Shown: positions 33,574 to 41,320 of the stretch, piece after piece
How the letters are laid out: the number at the start of each line of letters is the position of its first letter
Position numbering within the stretch: position 1 is the stretch's first letter
Made by a program: the position numbers and the translations under genes
Notes under the pieces: model-generated
The model's input: the letters and a program-made list of their open reading frames with translations, nothing else
What the model was told of the DNA's origin: nothing
Databases searched by the model: none
Assembly (NCBI GenBank): GCA_938008535.1
Contig: CALLKF010000123.1
Coordinates: 1-41,320 of the forward strand
Direction: 5' to 3'
Length of the DNA: 41,320 nt
DNA from: an uncultured Saprospirales bacterium
GTDB lineage: Bacteria > Bacteroidota > Bacteroidia > Chitinophagales > JADIYW01

Positions 33574-34476
33574 ATGCAAACCAAACGCACAGCATACATA
33601 CAAATGCACATTACCACATTTCTTTGGGGTTTGACTGCCATTTTAGGCAAGCTCATTTCCATAAGCGAGTTGCCTTTGGTGTGGTATCGCGTGCTAATTG
33701 TTTCTGTTGTGATGTTGTTTATTCCTAAATTATTTCAGCATTTAAAACAATTATCTTTCAAAGATATACGGATTGTCAGCAGCATCGGAATTCTGATAGC
33801 ACTGCATTGGGTGGCTTGGTATGGCTCTATTAAATTTGCGAATGCGTCCGTTGCGGTTAGTTGTATCGCGCTTATTTCTTTTTTTATTTCTATCATAGAA
33901 CCAATCATTACAAAAAACAAGTTAAGCAAGTCCAATTTATTTTTTGGTATATTGGTAATTCCGGGAATTTTGCTCATCAATCAGTCGCTCGATATTCATT
34001 TGAAGTTTGGCTTCTGGTTAGGCATCTTAGCAGCATTACTCGGCGCATTCTTTGGTATATATAATAAAAAATACACACAGGAAATTGAGCCGAATACGAT
34101 CACATTTATACAAATGCTTAGTGGTTTTTTGTTCTTAAGTATTTGCATGCCTATTTATTTACATTTCACACATCAATTATTTCCAGTACCAACATTAAAA
34201 GACTCTATTTTACTGATAATTTTGGCGATTGTGTGTACCGTAATTCCATACAATTTATTTCTGCGCGCGCTCAAAGCAACCAATGCGTTTACTACTTCTT
34301 TAATCAATAATTTAGAACCAGTTTATGGTGTCATTTTAGCAGCCATTTTCTTACATGAAAACGAACAGTTGAACTGGAAATTTTATATCGGTTCTGTCAT
34401 TATTGTAAGTGCAGTTTTTTTACATGCATTTTTAGAACACAAAAAAGGCAAGATCATAACTGACACTTTGAATTAA
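33574..34476 (+). CDS. EamA/DMT-family transporter
   Basis: A 300-residue inner-membrane protein with ten predicted membrane helices in two EamA repeats, as in drug/metabolite exporters (RhaT/YdcZ-like superfamily). The first repeat opens with ITTFLWGLTAILGKLISISE and WYRVLIVSVVMLFI; the second ends with LKATNAFTTSLINNLEPVYGVILAAIFLHENEQLNWKFYIGSVIIV, the classical EamA closing pattern (N-LEPV...ALI...E). The substrate cannot be inferred. Its stop is directly next to the stop of the convergent YCII gene. Confidence 0.9.
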   Translation: MQTKRTAYIQMHITTFLWGLTAILGKLISISELPLVWYRVLIVSVVMLFIPKLFQHLKQLSFKDIRIVSSIGILIALHWVAWYGSIKFANASVAVSCIALISFFISIIEPIITKNKLSKSNLFFGILVIPGILLINQSLDIHLKFGFWLGILAALLGAFFGIYNKKYTQEIEPNTITFIQMLSGFLFLSICMPIYLHFTHQLFPVPTLKDSILLIILAIVCTVIPYNLFLRALKATNAFTTSLINNLEPVYGVILAAIFLHENEQLNWKFYIGSVIIVSAVFLHAFLEHKKGKIITDTLN

Positions 34477-34878
34477 TTATTTCAAAACGGTTCCTTGCTG
34501 TGTCCACCAAAGATGAATTTCATATGCCAATCTGCCAGATGAAATAGCATTATCCGTTTGCAAATATTTTTCGACCTCTTCTTTAGTGGCGCAATCAAAA
34601 ATAAAAATGCCGCGCCAGTTGCCGTCATCGCCAAACGGACCAGCTACAATTATTTTTCCTTCTTTTGCGAGTCGCTCAATATTTGCAATATGTGCTTTTT
34701 GAATTTCAGTTGTCGTAATAGAATCTTGTGTTCTGTTATTTCCTTTCGTGAGCAACACAAAATAATATTGTTTCATTATTGGTTTGATTGTATCGGTACT
34801 AACCTTGTTTTTGGATTTGGAGAAACAAGCAAAGGAAAGTAATAACAGCATCAATAAAGTAGTTTTCTTAATAAGCAT
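34477..34878 (-). CDS. YCII-domain lipoprotein
   Basis: A 133-residue protein with a signal peptide (MLIKKTTLLMLLLLSFACFS, lipobox-like SFAC) and a YCII domain: YYFVLLTKGNNRT, the helix IQKAHIANIERLAKEGKIIVAGP, FGDDGNWRGIFIFDCATKEEVEKYLQTD, DNAISSGRLAYEIHLWW. YCII proteins are small ferredoxin-like folds related to YciI; a secreted version is less usual. The catalytic His-Asp pair proposed for YciI is represented by HIAN and the aspartates of GDDGNW only in part. Function is unknown. Confidence 0.8.
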   Translation of the reverse strand: MLIKKTTLLMLLLLSFACFSKSKNKVSTDTIKPIMKQYYFVLLTKGNNRTQDSITTTEIQKAHIANIERLAKEGKIIVAGPFGDDGNWRGIFIFDCATKEEVEKYLQTDNAISSGRLAYEIHLWWTQQGTVLK

Positions 34879-34899
34879 AGTATATTTTTAATTTTATAA

Positions 34900-36969
34900 T
34901 TATTCGCCTGGATGATAAATACGTTCAGCGCTTTTTAATACATCTTCTTTTTTCAGAGACATTGTTTTCGTTTGTTCATTCACAAACAATTCCATTTGGT
35001 CATTATAGTGTTTGCTATCTGCATGTGTGGATGTACCAAATGGAGAAATGGTTTCTAATTCAACACCATCTTGACTGAACTTTGCAAACTGCATATAACC
35101 ATCACCTGCCGTCATTTTGTAAATCAGGTTTTTTTTGTCATATTTCGTATCAACAGCACGCGGCACTTCAGACAAACCACTTATAGGAAACGATTTGTTG
35201 CCACGAATAATATGTTGCACATCGCCTAATTTTACATCAATTGTTTGGTAGGTTTTCAGTAAATATTTTTTAGTTTTCTTCAACGCATTCACCACTTCTT
35301 CTTCTGTTAATGGTTTTTCTTTTATCATTAAAAATGCATACGGCATTTTAGATTTACCAGTCATAAATTTATTAGTTAACATCGCAACACTTGCATTATA
35401 ATCATTTTTGTCACCGCTTAAATTCCATGTTTTTATTTTGGCAATCACATCTTTTAAATTTGGATATTTTGCTGCATTTAAATTAAACAATGCTTTAAAA
35501 TTTCGCATGTACGTTCCTGCAGAATCGTACGATTTGTCAAACTTAATGCGTTTAAAATCTTGCCAGCTAAACACACCTTGATGTTCATTCAGCAAACGCG
35601 AAAATCGTTCGTTTCTGTTGTATGTAAATAACTGCATACCGACAAAATAATCTTTCGAATTTTCATCGTAAGCAGTAGCATTTAAAGGCGTTCCGTTGCA
35701 ATTAAACAAAAAACCACATTTCGGATTCAGGTATTTTATTTTGCGTTCATACGGCAACATTTCTGTCCATTTGTAGCTTGATGAAACACCAGTTATTGGT
35801 CTGTTCCAATTCAAAGTTGAATCGCGCAACGGAATTTTTCCATCAGAAATAAAAAAAATATTTCCTTCTTTATCAGCATAGGTTGTATTAAACAAAGGCA
35901 ATGTCTGCATTTTTATAGCTGTTTCAAACTCTTTAAAATTTTTGGCTTTGTTCATCAAAAACCATTGTTCTGCTTGCCTTATTTCCATAGCACTTGGATA
36001 GCGCAATGCATACCAGCCATGCTTTGTTTTAAAAACCGGACCATATTCGCAAACCGGATTTTTCTTTTTTACCGGTAAAATAATTTTACCTAATTTAATT
36101 TTTAGATGCACTGTTTTATATGAAAAATCTTTCCATTGATTATCATAAAAATATTGCTTTTTATTGTTGCTTAATTTTAGCAAATACACATCGCCAAAAT
36201 TGTGATAATCTGTTGTATGTGTCCAACCCAAATTTTCATTACAACCAACAAAAATTGACACACCACCTGGAAACAAAGCACCTAACATATTCCAACCTTC
36301 ATCGCTGTTTACATGCGCTTCATACCAAGCCATTTGTCCTTCAATCGGTTGATGCGAGTTACTCAAAAACCACGTCTTGCCATCTTCTGTTCTTGACGGA
36401 GCCAACACCATTGCGTTAGAGCCGGTGCCTTTTTCATTTGGCTGAAAAACTTCTGCTGCAATATTGTCTTTTATCGCTTTTAAATCTAAGCCAGCACCAG
36501 CCAATAAAATACCCATTCCAACATAACCTTTAAGCACATCTTTTGGCGAAAACGGAAACGTGTTTTTAACTAAAATTTCTGTTGGATGTTTGACAGCATA
36601 ATCATTCACACCTTGTATATATCCTTCCAGAACTTTCTTGAATGCAGGTGAAACATCCTTTTCATATCGGTTTTCCACCAAAGTATCTACACCGAAAAAC
36701 TGCATCGCGTAATCTAATAAAACACCATTTTTACCAAGTACCGAACCGAGTTTATTTTTAGTCGCTAACAAATTATATTGAATCAATTTAAACGCATCTT
36801 CGCAATGTGCATATGCCAAACCATAAGCAGCATCGGCGTCTGTGATACCATAAATATGCGGCACGCCAAATGTATCGCGCACTATGGTCACATCTTTTGG
36901 ATTAATTTCTATTGAAAAAGTAAAAGTGATAGTGAGAATGAAAGTGATAGTGATAAGTATTTTTTTCAT
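34900..36969 (-). CDS. penicillin-acylase family Ntn hydrolase
   Basis: A 689-residue secreted or periplasmic N-terminal-nucleophile amidase (signal peptide MKKILITITFILTITFTFSI). Family features in order: TIVRDTFGVPHIYGITDADAAYGLAYAHCEDAF at the alpha chain, the autocleavage site KGTGSNAMVLAPSRTEDGK with Ser184 as the new N-terminus of the beta chain, and LSNSHQPIEGQMAWYEAHVN after it; the beta chain carries LFPGGVSIFVGCNENLGWTHT. A single chain would therefore mature into alpha and beta subunits. Characterised relatives cleave beta-lactams, acyl-homoserine lactones or cyclic imides, and which of these applies is unknown. Confidence 0.9.
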   Translation of the reverse strand: MKKILITITFILTITFTFSIEINPKDVTIVRDTFGVPHIYGITDADAAYGLAYAHCEDAFKLIQYNLLATKNKLGSVLGKNGVLLDYAMQFFGVDTLVENRYEKDVSPAFKKVLEGYIQGVNDYAVKHPTEILVKNTFPFSPKDVLKGYVGMGILLAGAGLDLKAIKDNIAAEVFQPNEKGTGSNAMVLAPSRTEDGKTWFLSNSHQPIEGQMAWYEAHVNSDEGWNMLGALFPGGVSIFVGCNENLGWTHTTDYHNFGDVYLLKLSNNKKQYFYDNQWKDFSYKTVHLKIKLGKIILPVKKKNPVCEYGPVFKTKHGWYALRYPSAMEIRQAEQWFLMNKAKNFKEFETAIKMQTLPLFNTTYADKEGNIFFISDGKIPLRDSTLNWNRPITGVSSSYKWTEMLPYERKIKYLNPKCGFLFNCNGTPLNATAYDENSKDYFVGMQLFTYNRNERFSRLLNEHQGVFSWQDFKRIKFDKSYDSAGTYMRNFKALFNLNAAKYPNLKDVIAKIKTWNLSGDKNDYNASVAMLTNKFMTGKSKMPYAFLMIKEKPLTEEEVVNALKKTKKYLLKTYQTIDVKLGDVQHIIRGNKSFPISGLSEVPRAVDTKYDKKNLIYKMTAGDGYMQFAKFSQDGVELETISPFGTSTHADSKHYNDQMELFVNEQTKTMSLKKEDVLKSAERIYHPGE

Positions 36970-37081
36970 GAAAATCTAGTTGATTTTATTAGCGTTAAGA
37001 TATAGATAAAAAACTGTATTCGGTAATAGGTTAGTCAAAATAATGTAGTTGATTTCCTATCTTTAACCAAAATTTATATAC

Positions 37082-38890
37082 ATGCAAATTCTTGTAATTA
37101 ATTGTGGCAGCTCATCCATAAAAGCAGACATCATAGACACCAACACACAAAAATCAATTATAGAATTAGACGCAGAAAGATTACCTGCAACACCAGTAAT
37201 AAAACAAAACGACACCGAACTCAACTATACTGGTGAGTTATCGTTAGATGCAATACTTACCTTTTGCTTACAACAAATTAAATCAACTTTAGCAGATAAA
37301 AAGATAAACGGAATCGGTCATCGTGTGGTGCATGGCGGCGACAAATACAGTCAGCCAGTTTTGATAGATGAGAAAGTAGAAAAAACAATTGCTGATTTAA
37401 TTGAACTGGCACCCTTGCACAATCCAGCAAATTTATTAGGCATTCAAAAAGCAAAAGAAATTTTTGAAAACATACCTAACATTGCCGTCTTTGATACCGC
37501 TTTTCATCAAACCCTGCCCAATCGTGCTATCCATTACGCTATTGATAAAAACATCGCTCAAAAACACCATATAAAACGATACGGATTTCACGGAACCAGC
37601 CATAAATATATTGCAGAAGAAGTTGGAACATTCTTAATACAAGACATTAAAAACCTGAAAATTATATCTTGTCATTTAGGAAACGGTGCCAGCATCTGCG
37701 CCGTCGAATATGGCAGAAGCGTAGAAATATCAATGGGTTTAACGCCAATGGAAGGTTTGGTAATGGGCACGCGCAGTGGCGACATCGATCCCGGAATTAT
37801 TACGTTCTTGCAAGAAAAAGAAAATTGGACAAGCAAACAAACTGAAGATTTCTTAAACAAAAAATCAGGTCTTGCTGGTTTAAGTAGCTTGGGAAATGAC
37901 ATGCGTGATATTATTCAAAAAGCAGAACAAGGCGACGAAGACGCACGCACTGCGATACAAGTTTACACGCATCGAATTACAAAATATATTGGCGCTTATG
38001 CAGCAGTTATGAATGGTGTTGATGTGTTGGTTTTCACGGCTGGAATTGGAGAAAACAGTGCTGCCATCAGAAATAGAATTTGCACAGGAATGGATTATTT
38101 AGGTATTAAAATAGATGAACATAAAAATGAATCTGTGAAATTATCGAATGAAAATAATGTGGTAAATATTTCTGATGAAAATGCACGCGTTAAAATTTTA
38201 GCTATAAAAACAGACGAACAAATAGCTATTGCGCTCGATGCACAAAAAATTGTGGAAGAAAAAGATAAAGTAAATTGTATTCCAAAAATACCCATTGCGA
38301 TTTCTGCGCGACATGTACATTTATGCAGAGCTACCTTAGATATTTTATTTGGGAAAGATTATGAGTTAACACCTTACAAACCATTATCGCAGCCAGGACA
38401 ATTTGCAGCAAACGAAACCGTGACATTAGTCGGCAAAAAAAATAAAATTGAGAACGTTCGAATACTTGGACCACTGCGACCAAAAGACCAAATAGAAATT
38501 TCAAAAACAGATGAATTCTTTTTAGGAATTGATGCACCTGTGCGCGAAAGCGGACACACAGAAGGCACGCCAGGCATCACTTTAATTGGCAAAGATGGCG
38601 CAACTGCAACGCTTTCAGAAGGTGTAATTGTTGCACTGCGCCACATTCATATGCATCCAACCGATGCCGAACTATTTGGCGTTAAAGACCACGATGTTGT
38701 TTCTGTTGATATTGATGATATAGACAGACCATTGACGTTTAAAAATGTGGTAATTCGTGTTTCTGATAAATTTAAATTAGAAATGCATATTGATACCGAT
38801 GAAGGCAACGCTGCCGAAATAAAAACCGGCGAAGAAGGCACGCTAATGACCACACTAAAAGCGGTGAGTTTGATTGTGAAATATGTTTAA
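37082..38890 (+). CDS. ackA-pduL: acetate kinase - PduL phosphotransacylase fusion
   Basis: A 602-residue bifunctional enzyme. Residues 1-390 are acetate/propionate kinase: MQILVINCGSSSIKADI, RVVHGGDKYSQP, AVFDTAFHQTLPNRAIHYA, RYGFHGTSHKY, the CHLGNGASICAV loop, MEGLVMGTRSGDIDPGII and VFTAGIGENS. Residues 399-602 are PduL-type phosphate acyltransferase: IPIAISARHVHLC, LSQPGQFAANETVTLVG, RESGHTEGTPGI and ALRHIHMHPTDAE, giving the conserved zinc-binding histidines. Together they would convert acyl-CoA to acyl-phosphate and then to acid plus ATP. The gene begins 112 bp after the divergent acylase start; a near-consensus TATCTTTA at 37058-37065 may be its -7 box. Confidence 0.95.
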   Translation: MQILVINCGSSSIKADIIDTNTQKSIIELDAERLPATPVIKQNDTELNYTGELSLDAILTFCLQQIKSTLADKKINGIGHRVVHGGDKYSQPVLIDEKVEKTIADLIELAPLHNPANLLGIQKAKEIFENIPNIAVFDTAFHQTLPNRAIHYAIDKNIAQKHHIKRYGFHGTSHKYIAEEVGTFLIQDIKNLKIISCHLGNGASICAVEYGRSVEISMGLTPMEGLVMGTRSGDIDPGIITFLQEKENWTSKQTEDFLNKKSGLAGLSSLGNDMRDIIQKAEQGDEDARTAIQVYTHRITKYIGAYAAVMNGVDVLVFTAGIGENSAAIRNRICTGMDYLGIKIDEHKNESVKLSNENNVVNISDENARVKILAIKTDEQIAIALDAQKIVEEKDKVNCIPKIPIAISARHVHLCRATLDILFGKDYELTPYKPLSQPGQFAANETVTLVGKKNKIENVRILGPLRPKDQIEISKTDEFFLGIDAPVRESGHTEGTPGITLIGKDGATATLSEGVIVALRHIHMHPTDAELFGVKDHDVVSVDIDDIDRPLTFKNVVIRVSDKFKLEMHIDTDEGNAAEIKTGEEGTLMTTLKAVSLIVKYV

Positions 38891-39280
38891 TGTTAATTTT
38901 GACATCTAATCATGATTGTTGTTATTTGCCTAGTGTAGTTTCAGATTAATTCTACTAATGATTTTTATCTACAATGCCTACCTATACAAAATTAAATCGC
39001 ATTTATTTTATTTATTATGTTGGAAATCTTCATTGAAAATCATAATTTTTAATTTTTCTCTTAGTATTCCTTTTTTTTTCTTAGTATTCTTATTAAATAA
39101 TCTATTTTTTTTTTGATTACTATTCCTTTTAAATTGTTCAAACTTTAAATAATCATAAATCGCAAACATTTTTATGCACAACATTCACTAAATCAAAGTT
39201 TATTTGTATATTTGCACTCCGAAAATGACAGAAATTTGTTGTTTTTGTAAGTAAGTTCTTGAAAATCATGCAATTAAATT
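38891..39280. other. AT-rich intergenic region before the tRNA cluster
   Basis: This 390-bp stretch has no gene. It contains a T-rich segment with a repeated TCTTAGTATTC at 39059-39069 and 39079-39089 (20 bp apart) and the tRNA promoter at 39207-39214. Confidence 0.5.
39207..39214 (+). promoter_or_regulatory. Bacteroidota -7 promoter box (TATATTTG)
   Basis: TATATTTG fully matches TAnnTTTG and lies 66 bp before the first tRNA. It is the only such box seen before the cluster and could drive all four tRNAs. Confidence 0.5.
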
Positions 39281-39354
39281 GCCGATGTAGCTCAGTTGGC
39301 CAGAGCAGCTGATTTGTAATCAGCGGGTCGGGGGTTCGAATCCCTCCATCGGCT
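39281..39354 (+). tRNA. tRNA-Thr(TGT)
   Basis: The cloverleaf is complete: acceptor GCCGATG / CATCGGC with discriminator T, anticodon loop TTTGTAA inside CTGAT/ATCAG, T arm GGGGGTTCGAATCCCTC. The anticodon TGT reads ACA. The 3' CCA is not encoded. It is the first member of a Thr-Tyr-Gly-Thr cluster. Confidence 0.96.
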
Positions 39355-39436
39355 CAACCAACTTGTAACTAAGATTAATAATATTAAAGAGTTTTTGTGT
39401 AAACATACCTTTAAATTTTTAGTTTGAAATTATCTA

Positions 39437-39519
39437 GGGTAGATGGCCGAGTGGTTAAAGGCAACAGACTGTAAATCTGTCCTCGTGAGAGTACGTAGGT
39501 TCGAATCCTTCTCTGCCCA
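39437..39519 (+). tRNA. tRNA-Tyr(GTA)
   Basis: A class II tRNA with a long variable arm (83 bases). Acceptor GGGTAGA / TCTGCCC has one G-T pair, the anticodon stem-loop is CAGACTGTAAATCTG with anticodon GTA, the T arm GTAGGTTCGAATCCTTC, and the discriminator is A. Confidence 0.96.
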
Positions 39520-39621
39520 CAAAAAAAGTTGAATGCGAAAGCACTAAACTAAAAGTTCTTTAAAAGCGAAAATTGTATAGTGTATATTCTAAATACACAA
39601 AAAGATTTTCAAATTAACATT

Positions 39622-39694
39622 GCGGAAGTAGCTCAGCTGGTAGAGCGACAGCCTTCCAAGCTGTAGGTCGCGGGTTCGAACCTCGTCTTCCGCT
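39622..39694 (+). tRNA. tRNA-Gly(TCC)
   Basis: Acceptor GCGGAAG / CTTCCGC, discriminator T, anticodon loop CTTCCAA between ACAGC and GCTGT, anticodon TCC reading GGA. The following CCA could be encoded or coincidental, since the other tRNAs here lack it. Confidence 0.96.
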
Positions 39695-39767
39695 CCAAAA
39701 TTGAAATTGTAGTTTGATGATAGGAAAGTAGTGATTGCTTCCACACTCACACCTCGAATACTCTATC

Positions 39768-39839
<72 letters not shown>

Positions 39840-39840
39840 C

Positions 39841-41320
39841 AAATTATTAAAATTAAACTCGAATAAATTATTAAATATTAAAAAAATAGTTTCTGAGGAG
39901 GAATTGGGAAACTGTCTTTCCCAAGCAAGTGAAGACTATCATCCTAGTGTTAATGAATTTATCGATCAACAAACCCAGAAAGAAGTGGTCAATTCAGCAG
40001 AAAAGTGCCAAGAAAAGACGAAAAAGATAGAAAAAAATTCTGATTCCAATCATAAAGATTCAATCTTAAATCTAGAAACTACACCAGAACATTCTAAAAA
40101 AGTAATAAATCCTTATATACAATATAATAATGAATCAATCACTGTCGAAGATTGTAAAATAGATGATATTTCACAAAATAATACTTTGCAGATAGTAGAG
40201 AAAAAATTTTCAGCTATATCGATTAAAAAAAGTTTACTCAATAAAACCTCAGTATATCAATCGAATCCCTTAAAACAACAGTCACCTAATATATTTTTAA
40301 AATCATCCCCTACTCCTTACACTAATTCCAATAGAAATCGTCAATATAGTGTTAATTTATTGGCGCAACAATCATCAAGAAAAAATTATCTGGATTATGA
40401 TCATCTTTTGAGTTTCAAAGATTTTGATACTAAGCAAGATTATGATTCCCTATTACCATATAATAACTTTGGATTAAAGAATAATCAAAAGTCCAATCAA
40501 AATATTAATATCAATGTTTTCTATATGGCTCTATCTGATAATAATTTAGATAATCAAGTGACTACAAATGATTTTAAAAAAGATTTGTATTCAGGCAATA
40601 TATCAGAAAATTATCAAGAGAAAGATTGTGATGAAAATTCAAGTATGCACAAAATATTTGGATCTGGGTCGATAAAAATTGAGCCAGAAATAAAAAATGC
40701 ACGAGAAGACCTGTTGCTAAAACAAAAACAGGCTAAATTATATCAAAAAAAACAAAAAACAGTAGATTTATATGCAAAATCAGCAGCAATTAATCTGATG
40801 ATTTTACTCCAAGAAACTAGTCAATTTTATACGAGTAGACTTGATTCAATTTTAACCAGTGTAATGCAAGGCAAGCAAAATAATTGGAAGAGAATTGCAA
40901 ATAAAATAACCCGCATAGAAAATTGTCTAAATAAAATAACTGGCCAATCTGCAAAATATTTAACTCTAACAGAGCCCAAATCACAGACTTTTAGACTATT
41001 AAAATCTTTTGATATATATACTAGTTATATTTTAACACAAAGAATTTCTAACTATATAGAAGTTTATGAAGCATTGGCAGTCAAATATATCGTCCCAGAA
41101 ATCCACAATACCCTTATCAGATCTCTCAAAGAAGTTGCTGTCCAAATGACAGAATATTTAAAAAAAATTATGGATGCATTAAACCAAATTGTAGAAAAAA
41201 AATACTTAGGTTATATTTTACAAAAAGATAAAATTTGCTTGGGTTTAATAAAATTAATCCCATTTTATCAGAGTATGAGTTCTATTGATAATATTTCGCA
41301 AATAAATTTAATATCAATTC
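39841..41320 (+). CDS. unidentified open frame, partial, probably foreign or mis-joined
   Basis: One frame is open from 39805 through the window end, over 490 codons without a stop after the tRNA. There is no in-frame ATG before 40525. A TTG at 39904 follows AGGAGG too closely, so the true start is unresolved and may be lost. The first 270 residues are polar and low in complexity (Asn, Lys, Gln, Ser), and from about 40700 the protein is helical, with KITRIENCLNKITGQ, QRISNYIEVYEALAVKYIV and VQMTEYLKKIMDALNQIVEK. I recognise no family. Proline codons CCT/CCC are about as common as CCA, whereas neighbouring genes use CCA almost only. In this phylum tuf is expected here, so an assembly join or inserted element is likely. 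Confidence 0.6.

Noticed and set aside
39841..41320. Terminal open frame as a mobile-element integrase at the tRNA
   Set aside because: No integrase motifs, no duplicated tRNA 3' end within the visible sequence, and the protein is low-complexity and helical.

Overview
The window is an AT-rich stretch of a Bacteroidota chromosome, probably a Chitinophagales/Chitinophagaceae-like bacterium from a metagenome or an unfinished assembly. The evidence is: outer-membrane TonB receptor plus DUF4249 lipoprotein pair, many lipoproteins, promoters of the TAnnTTTG type instead of Shine-Dalgarno signals, a Bacteroidota-type arginine decarboxylase, and a tRNA Thr-Tyr-Gly-Thr cluster that in this phylum normally leads into tuf. 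Both ends look artefactual. Bases 1-21 are Illumina adapter. Past the last tRNA (about 39840) the expected tuf gene is replaced by an unrelated open frame.

Layout. 22-3462: a TolB-like/beta-barrel surface protein and a short methylmalonyl-CoA mutase small subunit. 3805-6153 (minus): two lipoproteins and two translationally coupled SRPBCC proteins. 6334-9809: 1-Cys peroxiredoxin, GNAT acetyltransferase, membrane protein, MpaB-like oxygenase, YceI-like lipoprotein. 9925-10635: a degenerate tandem array with a 21-bp period and dyad-symmetric units, immediately upstream of a small HTH/coiled-coil protein. 10638-13896: M20 amidohydrolase, lipoamide dehydrogenase, pentapeptide-repeat protein. 14015-18907: ammonium transporter, arginine decarboxylase and, divergently, arginyl-tRNA synthetase. 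19041-24083: SET-domain protein with a histone-H1-like tail, TonB receptor, DUF4249 lipoprotein and a frameshifted subclass B1 metallo-beta-lactamase. 24143-36969: a GlcD/Dld-type FAD and Fe-S oxidoreductase, M13 peptidase, MBL-fold hydrolase, alpha/beta hydrolase, Mpo1-like protein, EamA transporter, YCII protein and a penicillin-acylase-type Ntn hydrolase. 37082-38890: an acetate kinase-PduL fusion. 39281-39839: four tRNAs.

Most genes are ordinary heterotrophic housekeeping and cell-envelope functions. Nitrogen and arginine functions cluster at 14-19 kb (ammonium uptake, arginine decarboxylation, arginyl-tRNA charging), and carbon and energy functions are spread out (lipoamide dehydrogenase, FAD/Fe-S dehydrogenase, acetyl-CoA to acetate fusion enzyme). 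The best candidate for an undescribed system is the 21-bp dyad array paired with the adjacent HTH/coiled-coil gene. Other items worth a second look are the AckA-PduL fusion, the lactamase frameshift, short repeats that have entered the argS reading frame, and the probable assembly join inside the last tRNA.
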